A DNA stretch of 6,516 bases. It comes from Actinomycetes bacterium (lineage in GTDB: Bacteria > Actinomycetota > Acidimicrobiia > Acidimicrobiales > RAAP-2). Made by a program: the position numbers and the translations under genes. The stretch's first letter is position 1, and the number at the start of each line of letters is the position of its first letter. Of the stretch, positions 1 to 5,155 are shown one piece after another. The stretch spans positions 1 to 6,516 of the forward strand of contig JAJZFO010000001.1 in assembly GCA_021805305.1 (NCBI GenBank), given 5' to 3'. The notes under the pieces are model-generated. The model was not told the DNA's origin, ran no database searches, and saw only the letters and a list, made by a program, of their open reading frames with translations.

Positions 1-180
1 GGTGGAGGCGATGCGAAAGAGGCTGTCGCGACGCACCGGCCCGCGGCCGACGCCGAGCTCACCGAGCCCGGTCGCCACGATGTCGCCGCCGTGGGCGACG
101 AGGAGGGCGAGGCCGGGAATGCGCGCGGGATCCATGTGCGCACGCGCGGCGTCCAGTATCCGGTCCCGGGTGGTGGCCAT
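1..180 (-). CDS. Serine hydrolase of the beta-lactamase family, N-terminal fragment
   Basis: Only the first 60 residues are present; the gene runs off the left edge. Reading from ATG at 180, residues 21-29 (IPGLALLVA), the following GGDIVATGLGELGVG stretch and residues 52-60 (DSLFRIAST) match the N-terminus of the class C beta-lactamase / EstB-like / D-aminopeptidase family. In that family the phrase 'FRIAS' leads directly into the catalytic Ser-x-x-Lys. Here the serine is residue 59, or lies just beyond it, and the lysine is outside the window, so activity cannot be judged. There is no signal peptide, which suggests a cytoplasmic esterase or peptidase rather than a secreted antibiotic-degrading beta-lactamase. 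A second in-frame ATG lies at 189. The start at 180 is preferred because GGGG sits a few bases upstream of it. The gene is divergent from the PadR gene. The family call is fairly safe; the substrate is unknown. Confidence 0.72.
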   Translation of the reverse strand, partial: MATTRDRILDAARAHMDPARIPGLALLVAHGGDIVATGLGELGVGRGPVRRDSLFRIAST

Positions 181-226
181 GAGCCCCATCTTGCCAGCGG
201 GTCCGCCACCGTGCGCCCTCGGTTCG

Positions 227-238
227 CCGATCGATCGG
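227..238. repeat. 12-bp perfect palindrome in the divergent intergenic region
   Basis: CCGATCGATCGG reads identically on both strands. It lies between the divergent serine hydrolase and PadR starts, about 45 bases upstream of the PadR -35 box, where a regulator could sit. GATC-rich palindromes arise easily in high-GC DNA, so a functional role is only a possibility. Confidence 0.3.
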
Positions 239-283
239 ACCCGCGGTGGGTGGCGTGACGTGGCGCGGCGACCACTAGTCCGG

Positions 284-312
284 TTGACGTAGTACGTCAT
301 ACGTAGTAATAT
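284..312 (+). promoter_or_regulatory. Probable sigma-70-type promoter of the PadR operon, leaderless
   Basis: TTGACG (284-289) and TAATAT (307-312) are separated by exactly 17 bases. Each is one mismatch from the housekeeping consensus, and the -10 stands out in otherwise G/C-rich DNA. Transcription would be expected 6-7 bases after the -10, at 318-319, which is the A of the ATG at 319. The mRNA would then have no leader, which is common in actinobacteria and fits the absence of any Shine-Dalgarno sequence here. The placement is read directly from the sequence; the leaderless start is inferred. Confidence 0.7.
287..308. promoter_or_regulatory. Candidate PadR operator: interlocking inverted and direct repeats
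   Basis: The promoter spacer contains ACGTA-g-TACGT (287-297) and TACGT-cat-ACGTA (293-305), two perfect inverted repeats that share the central TACGT arm. ACGTAGTA also occurs twice as a direct repeat (287-294 and 301-308), offset by 14 bases. The cluster runs from inside the -35 box to inside the -10 box, so a dimer bound here would block RNA polymerase. PadR proteins typically bind short dyads in their own promoters, so autoregulation by the adjacent gene is the likely role. Confidence 0.6.
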
Positions 313-318
313 CCGATC

Positions 319-684
319 ATGACCACTGATGCCGCGCCGCCGCGCCTTCGCCGACCCAATGATCCCTCCGTCTTGATCCTGACCAGCCTCGCCGAGGGGC
401 CCAAGCACGGCTACGCCCTGGCTCGTGATATCACCACCTTCGCGGGCGTGACCCTGAGTCCGGGCACCCTGTACGGAGCGATCACTCGACTCGAGGAGAG
501 CGGTCTCATCGTCGCCCAGCCCGAAATCGACCGGCGACGTCCTTACGCGATCACCGCCGAGGGAGCCGCGGCGTTGGGCGCGGTGCTCAGTGACATGTCG
601 CGTCTGGCGCAGGTGGGCTCGGCTCGCCTGCGCGGCCTCCACGCGCTCGATTCATCCGCCCCTCGTCAATGGCGCCTCGCGTGA
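319..684 (+). CDS. PadR-family transcriptional regulator
   Basis: This is a 121-residue DNA-binding repressor of the short PadR type. The winged helix-turn-helix spans roughly residues 16-85. It shows the family signature: 'ILTSLAEGPKHGYALARDI' (residues 20-38) for the first helices, 'LSPGTLYGAITRLEESGLI' (46-64) for the recognition helix, and 'DRRRPYAITAEG' (71-82) for the wing. Residues 83-121 form a short alpha-helical tail, the usual dimerisation element, with no long C-terminal domain. The start at 319 is set by the promoter, whose expected initiation point coincides with this ATG. The last codons overlap the next gene through GTGA, so the two are one operon with coupled translation. By family habit it represses its own operon and responds to a small molecule or stress. 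The ligand is unknown and the neighbouring membrane protein is the likely target. Confidence 0.92.
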   Translation: MTTDAAPPRLRRPNDPSVLILTSLAEGPKHGYALARDITTFAGVTLSPGTLYGAITRLEESGLIVAQPEIDRRRPYAITAEGAAALGAVLSDMSRLAQVGSARLRGLHALDSSAPRQWRLA

Positions 685-1634
685 CGCGCCGCGATCGCCG
701 CGCGCGTCTGGTGGCCTGGTCCTACCCCTCGTCGTGGCGAGCGCGCTACGCCGAGGAGCTCCTCGCCCTCCTCGATGACACCTACGCCGACGGTCCGATG
801 AACTCGAGCGCTTGGATGTCATTGGTGCGAGCGGGTGTCGCCCAGCGCTGTCGCGCCGCGGGAGTGGTCGTGGGCCTCACGCGCGGCATCAACCCTCACG
901 ACCGTGCGCGCGCGGGGACGTTGAGTGTCGCGTGGGCGTGGTTGATCTTCGTGCTGAGCGGTTCGTCCTTCGCCAAGTTCAGCGAACACTGGGACCTCGT
1001 CACGCGCCCGACGGCGCGCGCGGTGCCCTCGGGCGCAATGGCGGTGATGCAGGTCGCCGCCTGGGTCGGCGCGGCCGTCTGGCTGGCGGCGCTGGCGGTC
1101 TCGTGGCGCGCGCTGGGACACGTGAGACGCCAATGGGGCGGGGCGCAGCTCGTTCGCCTCGTGCGTCCTGCGCTGGTGACGGGCGCGGTGATCGCGAGTT
1201 CGAGCGCCGTGCTCATCGTCGTCGCCCATCACCTGTCCGCACCCCAGCGCAATGGCGCGAACGCGTGGTACTCGCTGGGATTCCTCGTCTGGGCCACGCT
1301 CTGCGCCGTGGGGTTGCTGGTGGCCGCGGCAGTCGTGGTGGGTCGCGTCGCCCTGCGACTGGAGTACACCTCGCGCGAACTGCGGATCCTGGCGCGACTG
1401 GACGTGCTGGCGATGTCGGCGATGTGCGTCATCGTGACCTCGATGATCGTCTGGTGGGTGTCGCTCGCGAGCGACGCGAGCCGGTTCTTCAACACGAGGG
1501 CCTGGGGGGCGAGCGGTACGGCGCAGTCACTACCGATGATCCTCGTGGCGCTGATGATGGGTGTTGGTCTCGCCGTGGCCACCTCGGGCACGCGTCGCGC
1601 CCTGCACGAGGTTCGACGCCTCGATCTCTCGTAG
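681..1634 (+). CDS. Six-helix membrane protein coupled to PadR, function unknown
   Basis: The protein is 317 residues long from GTG at 681. The start is chosen because GTGA joins it to the PadR stop codon, the classic translational-coupling overlap. ATG at 669, four residues earlier, is the alternative. The N-terminal cytoplasmic segment contains 'YPSSWRARYAEELLALLDD' (about residues 15-33). This resembles the short motif at the start of many membrane proteins and permeases encoded beside PadR regulators in actinobacteria and acidobacteria. About six hydrophobic helices follow, near residues 80-96, 118-142, 162-183, 198-224, 242-264 and 283-302, with a short basic C-terminal tail. No ATPase, permease signature or catalytic motif is visible. 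It may sense or buffer an envelope stress controlled by the PadR protein, but no activity can be assigned. The codon bias is consistent with a real gene, and longer readings in other frames look like shadows. Confidence 0.8.
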   Translation: MTRRDRRARLVAWSYPSSWRARYAEELLALLDDTYADGPMNSSAWMSLVRAGVAQRCRAAGVVVGLTRGINPHDRARAGTLSVAWAWLIFVLSGSSFAKFSEHWDLVTRPTARAVPSGAMAVMQVAAWVGAAVWLAALAVSWRALGHVRRQWGGAQLVRLVRPALVTGAVIASSSAVLIVVAHHLSAPQRNGANAWYSLGFLVWATLCAVGLLVAAAVVVGRVALRLEYTSRELRILARLDVLAMSAMCVIVTSMIVWWVSLASDASRFFNTRAWGASGTAQSLPMILVALMMGVGLAVATSGTRRALHEVRRLDLS

Positions 1635-1688
1635 GTCGCGCACCCCAGTACGTCAGAGTCCTCGTGGGTGACGGGCAATGTCGTCGAC

Positions 1689-1718
1689 CTCGCACGAGCT
1701 CGCACGACCCCGCACGAC
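1689..1718. repeat. Three 10-bp tandem repeats, CGCACGA core
   Basis: Three consecutive 10-base units, CTCGCACGAG, CTCGCACGAC and CCCGCACGAC, share the core CGCACGA exactly. A spacing of one helical turn would put the cores on the same DNA face, as in multi-site operators, but simple slippage in G/C-rich DNA is equally possible. Confidence 0.55.
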
Positions 1719-1796
1719 GACGGCCGGCGACGACTGCCCATGGTCGGTCGCGGTCGCCCTCGTCATTCCTCACCCGCCCGCGCCGAGGTCGCGGCG

Positions 1797-1846
1797 CGAC
1801 CCCCGCGCGCCAGCCACGGGTCGACCCCCGCGCGCCGGCCACGGGT
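1797..1846. repeat. 25-bp tandem duplication
   Basis: Two adjacent 25-base units (1797-1821 and 1822-1846) beginning CGACCCCCGCGCGCC and ending CCACGGGT differ at one position, A at 1812 versus G at 1837. Their junction forms the palindrome GGGTCGACCC. The near-identity points to a recent duplication in non-coding DNA. Confidence 0.75.
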
Positions 1847-1896
1847 CGCGACGCCACGACTCAGCCGGTGGTATCGGTCAGTGAGGACGTCGGGTG

Positions 1897-1917
1897 GACC
1901 AGACTGTTGTCTAGGTC
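1897..1917 (+). promoter_or_regulatory. Stem-loop just upstream of the CDF-like gene
   Basis: GACCAGAC (1897-1904), loop TGTT (1905-1908) and GTCT-A-GGTC (1909-1917) form eight pairs with one bulged A. The element lies 10 bases before the ribosome binding site (GGGAG, 1928-1932) and 21 bases before the ATG. It could be a DNA operator or an mRNA leader hairpin affecting translation. No known metal-responsive riboswitch is recognisable. Confidence 0.35.
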
Positions 1918-1938
1918 AAGAGCAACTGGGAGCGACCG

Positions 1939-2862
1939 ATGAGTACATCGAAGGATCAGGCGCAGTCCAAGGAATTTCGCCAGGAGCGCCGGGCGCTGAG
2001 CCTCTCGATCACCATGGGGATGGCCCTCGCGGTGGTGGGCATCTCGATCGGGATCATCGGCGGGTCCCAGATCGTCCTGTTCGACGGTTTCTACACCTTC
2101 TTGGGTATTGGCTTGACCTGGATGGCGATGCGCGTGTCGCACTTGGTGGAGGAGGGGCCGACCATCCGCTACCCCTACGGGCGCGAGGCGTTGGTGCCGC
2201 TCATCATCGGCATCGAGGGCGTGGCGCTACTGGCGACGTGCGCCTACGCAAGTTTTAACGCGGTTCTCTCGATCATCGGTGGGGGCACCGCGCCACCCGA
2301 CGGTTGGAGCTTCAGCTACGCCGTCGTCGCCCTGGCCATCCCGTCGTTCATCTGGTGGCGGCTGCGACGCGTGGCGCAACGCTCGGAACTCGTTCGCGCC
2401 GAGGCGACCCAGTGGCTCTCGGGGGCGGCGCTGGGACTGGCCATCTTGCTGGCCTTCATCGCGGCTTCGATGATGACCGGGACGAGTTGGGCCCTCGGCG
2501 CGAAATACGTCGACCCGTCGCTGGTGATTGGCGCGTGCTTCCTCTTCGTGATCCCGCCCGCGGGGATGGTGCGCACCACGTTCATTGAGTTGATCGAGGG
2601 TGTCCCCGATCCCGAGCTCCAAGAGACCGCCAAACTCGCCCTGGACCACGTGGCGTTCCAGTTCGGTCTGACCGACCGCCACATGCGTATGACCAAGATC
2701 GGACGCAAGTTCTACGTGGAGATCGATTTCGTCGTCGATCCGACCTGGACCGTGGCGCAGTCCGATCAGGTGCGTCAGGTGCTCTTTCGCATGCTCAAGT
2801 CGATCCCGCACGATCTGTGGTTGACCCTGGAGTTCACGGGCGACCGCGCATTGGTCGACTGA
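1939..2862 (+). CDS. Cation diffusion facilitator-like membrane transporter
   Basis: The protein has 307 residues. ATG is preceded by GGGAG with a 6-base spacer. Six membrane helices fall near residues 23-42, 45-67, 85-113, 126-142, 158-178 and 192-211, followed by a cytoplasmic C-terminal domain of about 90 residues. This is the CDF plan: export of divalent metals (Zn, Co, Cd, Fe, Mn) by proton antiport as a dimer. Family marks include 'VLFDGFYTFLGIGLTW' in TM2, 'RYPYGREALVPL' (77-88) leading into TM3, and 'RAEATQWL' (153-160) opening TM5. It most resembles the predicted Co/Zn/Cd transporter group COG3965. By eye against E. coli YiiP, D49 matches metal ligand D45, while T53, Q158 and G162 replace D49, H153 and D157. 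Metal transport is therefore uncertain. It converges on the crotonase gene, and no metal regulator is nearby. Confidence 0.82.
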   Translation: MSTSKDQAQSKEFRQERRALSLSITMGMALAVVGISIGIIGGSQIVLFDGFYTFLGIGLTWMAMRVSHLVEEGPTIRYPYGREALVPLIIGIEGVALLATCAYASFNAVLSIIGGGTAPPDGWSFSYAVVALAIPSFIWWRLRRVAQRSELVRAEATQWLSGAALGLAILLAFIAASMMTGTSWALGAKYVDPSLVIGACFLFVIPPAGMVRTTFIELIEGVPDPELQETAKLALDHVAFQFGLTDRHMRMTKIGRKFYVEIDFVVDPTWTVAQSDQVRQVLFRMLKSIPHDLWLTLEFTGDRALVD

Positions 2863-2893
2863 GTCGCGCCGCGCGTCGACGTCGCCGGCGAGG

Positions 2894-3775
2894 TCACTTC
2901 TCGACGAGACCGCCGGGGGCCTGGGCGCGCCGCTTGACGAAGTTGGCGATGCTCTGGCGCAGGTCGCCGTGCGCGGCGAAACTGGTGTCGCGCAGTTCCG
3001 CGGTGTCGACGGCGACGCGACCCGCGACGGCGTCGAGGACCTGGCGATTGCCGGTGGCCGCGGTGAAGGACCACGTCGCGATGTTCGCCGCGTACTCCAG
3101 GGCGCGCGTGCGAACTTGGTCGCGTCCAACGATCTCGGTGACGAGTCCGATCGACAGCGCGGTGTCGGCCGAGACCTCTCGCCCCGCCAGGAACATGGCG
3201 CGGGCGAAGCTGTCGCCGATGATGTCGCGCACCAGCCGGATGCCGGCCTCGGAGTAGACCAGTCCCAACTTGGCCGCGGGGACCGCGAACCGGGTCTCGG
3301 GGCTGGCGATGCGGATGTCCGCCGAGAGCGCCAGTTCGAGGCCCCCTCCGATGACGTTGCCGTGCAGGGCGACGACGATGGGGAGCACCGACGTACGCAG
3401 GGGAGCGAAGTTGCGCTCGTGGGCGATGAGGTCGTCCGCGGAGCCGTGGGAGGCCTCGACGAGGTCGTAACCCGCGCAGAAGTCCGGCGGCTGCGCGGTG
3501 ATGACGATCACCCGGGTGCCGTGGGGCGGAAGCGCGACGAGTTGCTCGATCGCGTCGATCGTGCTGCGGCCCAGGACGTTGCGCCGATTCCCGCCGCTCA
3601 GGCGAATCTCGAGCACACCGTCGGTCACCTTCTCCGCGACGACGGTCGTGGCGGGCGGGACGGCGAGGCGCGGGTGGCGCCGGGCGCGCACCCATTTCGT
3701 GGAGCGACGCCAACGGTCGTCGAGTCTCGTGCGCGTCAGCGACACCGTCCGTCCGATTCGAGTCATCGTGCTCAC
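2894..3775 (-). CDS. Enoyl-CoA hydratase/isomerase (crotonase) family protein
   Basis: The 293-residue protein is crotonase-like from about residue 46. The two oxyanion-hole segments are clear: 'DFCAGYDL' (98-105) and 'HGNVIGGGLELALSADIRIA' (138-157). The glutamate of GGGLE (E147) matches rat hydratase Glu144. The second catalytic glutamate (rat Glu164) is alanine here (A167, in VPAAKLG), so ordinary hydration is doubtful; an isomerase, decarboxylase or hydrolase role is possible. Substrates would be acyl-CoA thioesters in the cytoplasm. The start is GTG at 3775 with AGAGG five bases upstream; ATG at 3766 is an alternative. The first 45 residues are a strongly basic extension not typical of the family, and GTG at codon 29 could be the true start. 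It lies 72 bases downstream of the CoA-transferase gene on the same strand. TACAAT at 3796-3791 could be an internal -10 box, but no good -35 accompanies it. Confidence 0.88.
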   Translation of the reverse strand: MSTMTRIGRTVSLTRTRLDDRWRRSTKWVRARRHPRLAVPPATTVVAEKVTDGVLEIRLSGGNRRNVLGRSTIDAIEQLVALPPHGTRVIVITAQPPDFCAGYDLVEASHGSADDLIAHERNFAPLRTSVLPIVVALHGNVIGGGLELALSADIRIASPETRFAVPAAKLGLVYSEAGIRLVRDIIGDSFARAMFLAGREVSADTALSIGLVTEIVGRDQVRTRALEYAANIATWSFTAATGNRQVLDAVAGRVAVDTAELRDTSFAAHGDLRQSIANFVKRRAQAPGGLVEK

Positions 3776-3847
3776 CAGCGCCTCTTCTCCATTGTAGGTA
3801 GACCTCGCGCGACATCGACGCGCCCGCGGGCGGCGGGGTTCAGCGGC

Positions 3848-5041
3848 TCACTCATGGTCGAGTAGTTCGTGGCGCACTTGGGACGAGTGCTCACCCAGCG
3901 TGGGTGGCGCCAGGCGCAGCGTCACCTCACTGCGTCCAAACCGCAGGGGGCTCCCGGGCAACTCGATCGGACCGAGGGTCGAATGCTGCGCGCGCCAGAC
4001 GAGGTTCTGTTGACGCACCTGTTCGGTGGCGTAGACCTGATCGATGGTCTTGACCTGACCCGCCGGGACGCCCGCCTCGTCGAAGACCGCCAGCCACTGG
4101 GCGACGTCGCGCGTGCGCAGGGTCGGTGCCATCAGTGAGTGCAGTTCCTCCTGGTGCGCGATGCGCGACGCGTTGGTGGCGAATCGCTCGTCGCCGGCTT
4201 CGAGGTCCACCAGGGGCGCGAAGCGCGACCAGATGGCGTCGTTGCCGACGGCGATGACGATCGGCGCGTCCAGGGCGTCAAAGACGCCGTAGGGGCAGAC
4301 GGTGGGGTGTTGGTTGCCCGAGGGCGGCGGCACCTCTCCCGCCACCAGGTAGCGCGTGCCTTGGAAGGTGTGCAGCCCGATCTGCCCCGCGAGTAGCGAG
4401 GTCGAGACGCGTTGTCCGCGCCCGCTGGCGGCGCGCTCGAGGAGTCCGGCCAGGATGCCGATGGTGCCGTAGAGGGCCGCGGTGATGTCGGCGATCGGGA
4501 CGCCGACCTTGAGCATGGGGCCCTCGGGCGTGCCGGTGACCGACATCAGCCCGCCTTCGGCCTGGAGGATGTGGTCGTAGCCGACGCGTCGGCTGTCGGG
4601 ACCATCGTCGCCAAATCCACTGATCGAGAGCCGCACGAGTGAGGGGTTGATCGCCTCGAGGGCGCCATCGCCTAGACCCAACCGGTCCATGACCCCGGGG
4701 CGGAAGTTCTCGATGACCACGTCGGCCCACTTGAGCATTTCCTCGATGAAGGGCCGTTCCTTCGGGTCCTTGAGATCGACGTCGACGCTGCGCTTGTTGC
4801 GGTTCGCCGAGAGGAAGTAGGTGCTCTCGCGTCCCTCGGGCGTATCGATGAAGGGTGGTCCCCACTTGCGGGTGTCGTCACCGCTTCCGGGCTGTTCGAC
4901 CTTGATCACCTCGGCGCCCAGGTCGCCCAGGATCATCGCGGCGTAGGGGCCCGCGAGGACCCGCGAGAGGTCGAGCACGTGGGTACCCGCCAATGGACCG
5001 CGCGACGTGGGCGCTTCGTGGGACGACTGCTCATTGCTCAA
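3848..5041 (-). CDS. CaiB/BaiF-type (family III) CoA-transferase
   Basis: The 397-residue length is typical of the family. It moves CoA between carboxylic acids through an aspartyl-CoA intermediate, in the cytoplasm. The N-terminus 'PLAGTHVLDLSRVLAGPYAA' (16-35) and 'LGAEVIKVEQPGSGDDTR' (41-58) are diagnostic, as are 'NKRSVDVDLK' (82-91), 'ENFRPGVMDRLGLG' (111-124) and 'GYDHILQAEGGLMSVTG' (154-170). D185 in 'VPIADITAALYG' matches the catalytic aspartate (Asp169 of formyl-CoA transferase). The start is TTG at 5041; an in-frame TGA lies at 5059-5057, so no longer reading exists. AGGA sits 9 bases upstream. The crotonase follows 72 bases downstream, suggesting an operon that activates an acid and then modifies its acyl-CoA. 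The actual acid cannot be told: the family includes oxalate, carnitine, succinate/benzylsuccinate, mesaconate and bile-acid enzymes, as well as racemases. Confidence 0.93.
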   Translation of the reverse strand: MSNEQSSHEAPTSRGPLAGTHVLDLSRVLAGPYAAMILGDLGAEVIKVEQPGSGDDTRKWGPPFIDTPEGRESTYFLSANRNKRSVDVDLKDPKERPFIEEMLKWADVVIENFRPGVMDRLGLGDGALEAINPSLVRLSISGFGDDGPDSRRVGYDHILQAEGGLMSVTGTPEGPMLKVGVPIADITAALYGTIGILAGLLERAASGRGQRVSTSLLAGQIGLHTFQGTRYLVAGEVPPPSGNQHPTVCPYGVFDALDAPIVIAVGNDAIWSRFAPLVDLEAGDERFATNASRIAHQEELHSLMAPTLRTRDVAQWLAVFDEAGVPAGQVKTIDQVYATEQVRQQNLVWRAQHSTLGPIELPGSPLRFGRSEVTLRLAPPTLGEHSSQVRHELLDHE

Positions 5042-5089
5042 GGGAATCGTTCCTGTTCACTGGGTGGAGAAGTCGGTCGTGGCCCGGGC

Positions 5090-5145
5090 CGGCTCGTCGA
5101 CGCCGCGCCGCCGCGGGATTGCGGCCACGGGGCGTCGACGAGCCG
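5090..5145 (-). terminator. Long nested hairpin after the binding-protein gene, probable terminator
   Basis: CGGCTCGTCGACGCC (5090-5104) pairs perfectly with GGCGTCGACGAGCCG (5131-5145), a 15-bp stem. Inside its 26-base loop a second hairpin GCCGC/GCGGC (5110-5114 with 5121-5125) can form. On the minus strand it begins 10 bases after the stop of the binding-protein gene and ends about 50 bases before the CoA-transferase start. There is no T-run, so it would be a non-canonical terminator of the kind common in actinobacteria, or an mRNA-stabilising or attenuating structure. The palindrome GGCCCGGGCC (5081-5090) abuts it. Confidence 0.65.
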
Positions 5146-5155
5146 AGGAGGGCGA

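Larger units (their letters stand above)
1635..1938. other. Non-coding, repeat-rich gap
   Basis: There is no convincing gene in these 304 bases. Open frames crossing it give low-complexity Arg/Pro/Ala-rich peptides that continue as shadows of the next gene. The gap contains two tandem repeats (listed separately), a short hairpin GGTCGC-ggc-GCGACC (1787-1801), a 10-bp palindrome GGGTCGACCC (1818-1827), and a stem-loop just before the next gene. A weak CACCC/GGGTG pairing (1641-1645 with 1666-1670) is the only terminator-like structure after the membrane protein and has no T-run. No clear -35/-10 pair for the downstream gene could be identified. Confidence 0.6.

Noticed and set aside
1787..1801. 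GGTCGC-ggc-GCGACC hairpin as the terminator of the PadR operon
   Set aside because: It lies about 150 bases after the stop codon, has a 6-bp stem with a 3-base loop and no T-run; similar short dyads are frequent in this G/C-rich gap.
812..1942. 376-codon plus-strand frame overlapping the membrane protein and the following gap
   Set aside because: It is Arg/Gly/Pro-rich with no hydrophobic pattern, while the overlapping frame gives clean membrane helices and is coupled to the PadR gene.
1668..2258. Possible small gene spanning the gap and the start of the CDF-like gene
   Set aside because: The predicted peptide is Arg/Pro-rich low complexity, passes through the tandem repeats and then runs out of frame through a well-supported transporter gene.
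2856..2893. Possible bidirectional terminator between the convergent CDF-like and crotonase genes
   Set aside because: Only short palindromes are present (CGTCGACG at 2874-2881, TCGCCGGCGA at 2882-2891). They have little or no loop and no T-run, so a terminator call is not supported.
3784..3819. Internal promoter for the crotonase gene (TACAAT at 3796-3791, minus strand)
   Set aside because: The -10-like hexamer is good, but the region 16-18 bases upstream (around 3813-3820) has no -35 resemblance, so it was mentioned but not listed as a feature.
2969..3865. 298-codon plus-strand frame opposite the crotonase gene
   Set aside because: The composition is typical of an antisense shadow (Arg/Asp/Gly/Val-rich), it crosses a gene boundary, and it has no ribosome binding site or recognisable domain.
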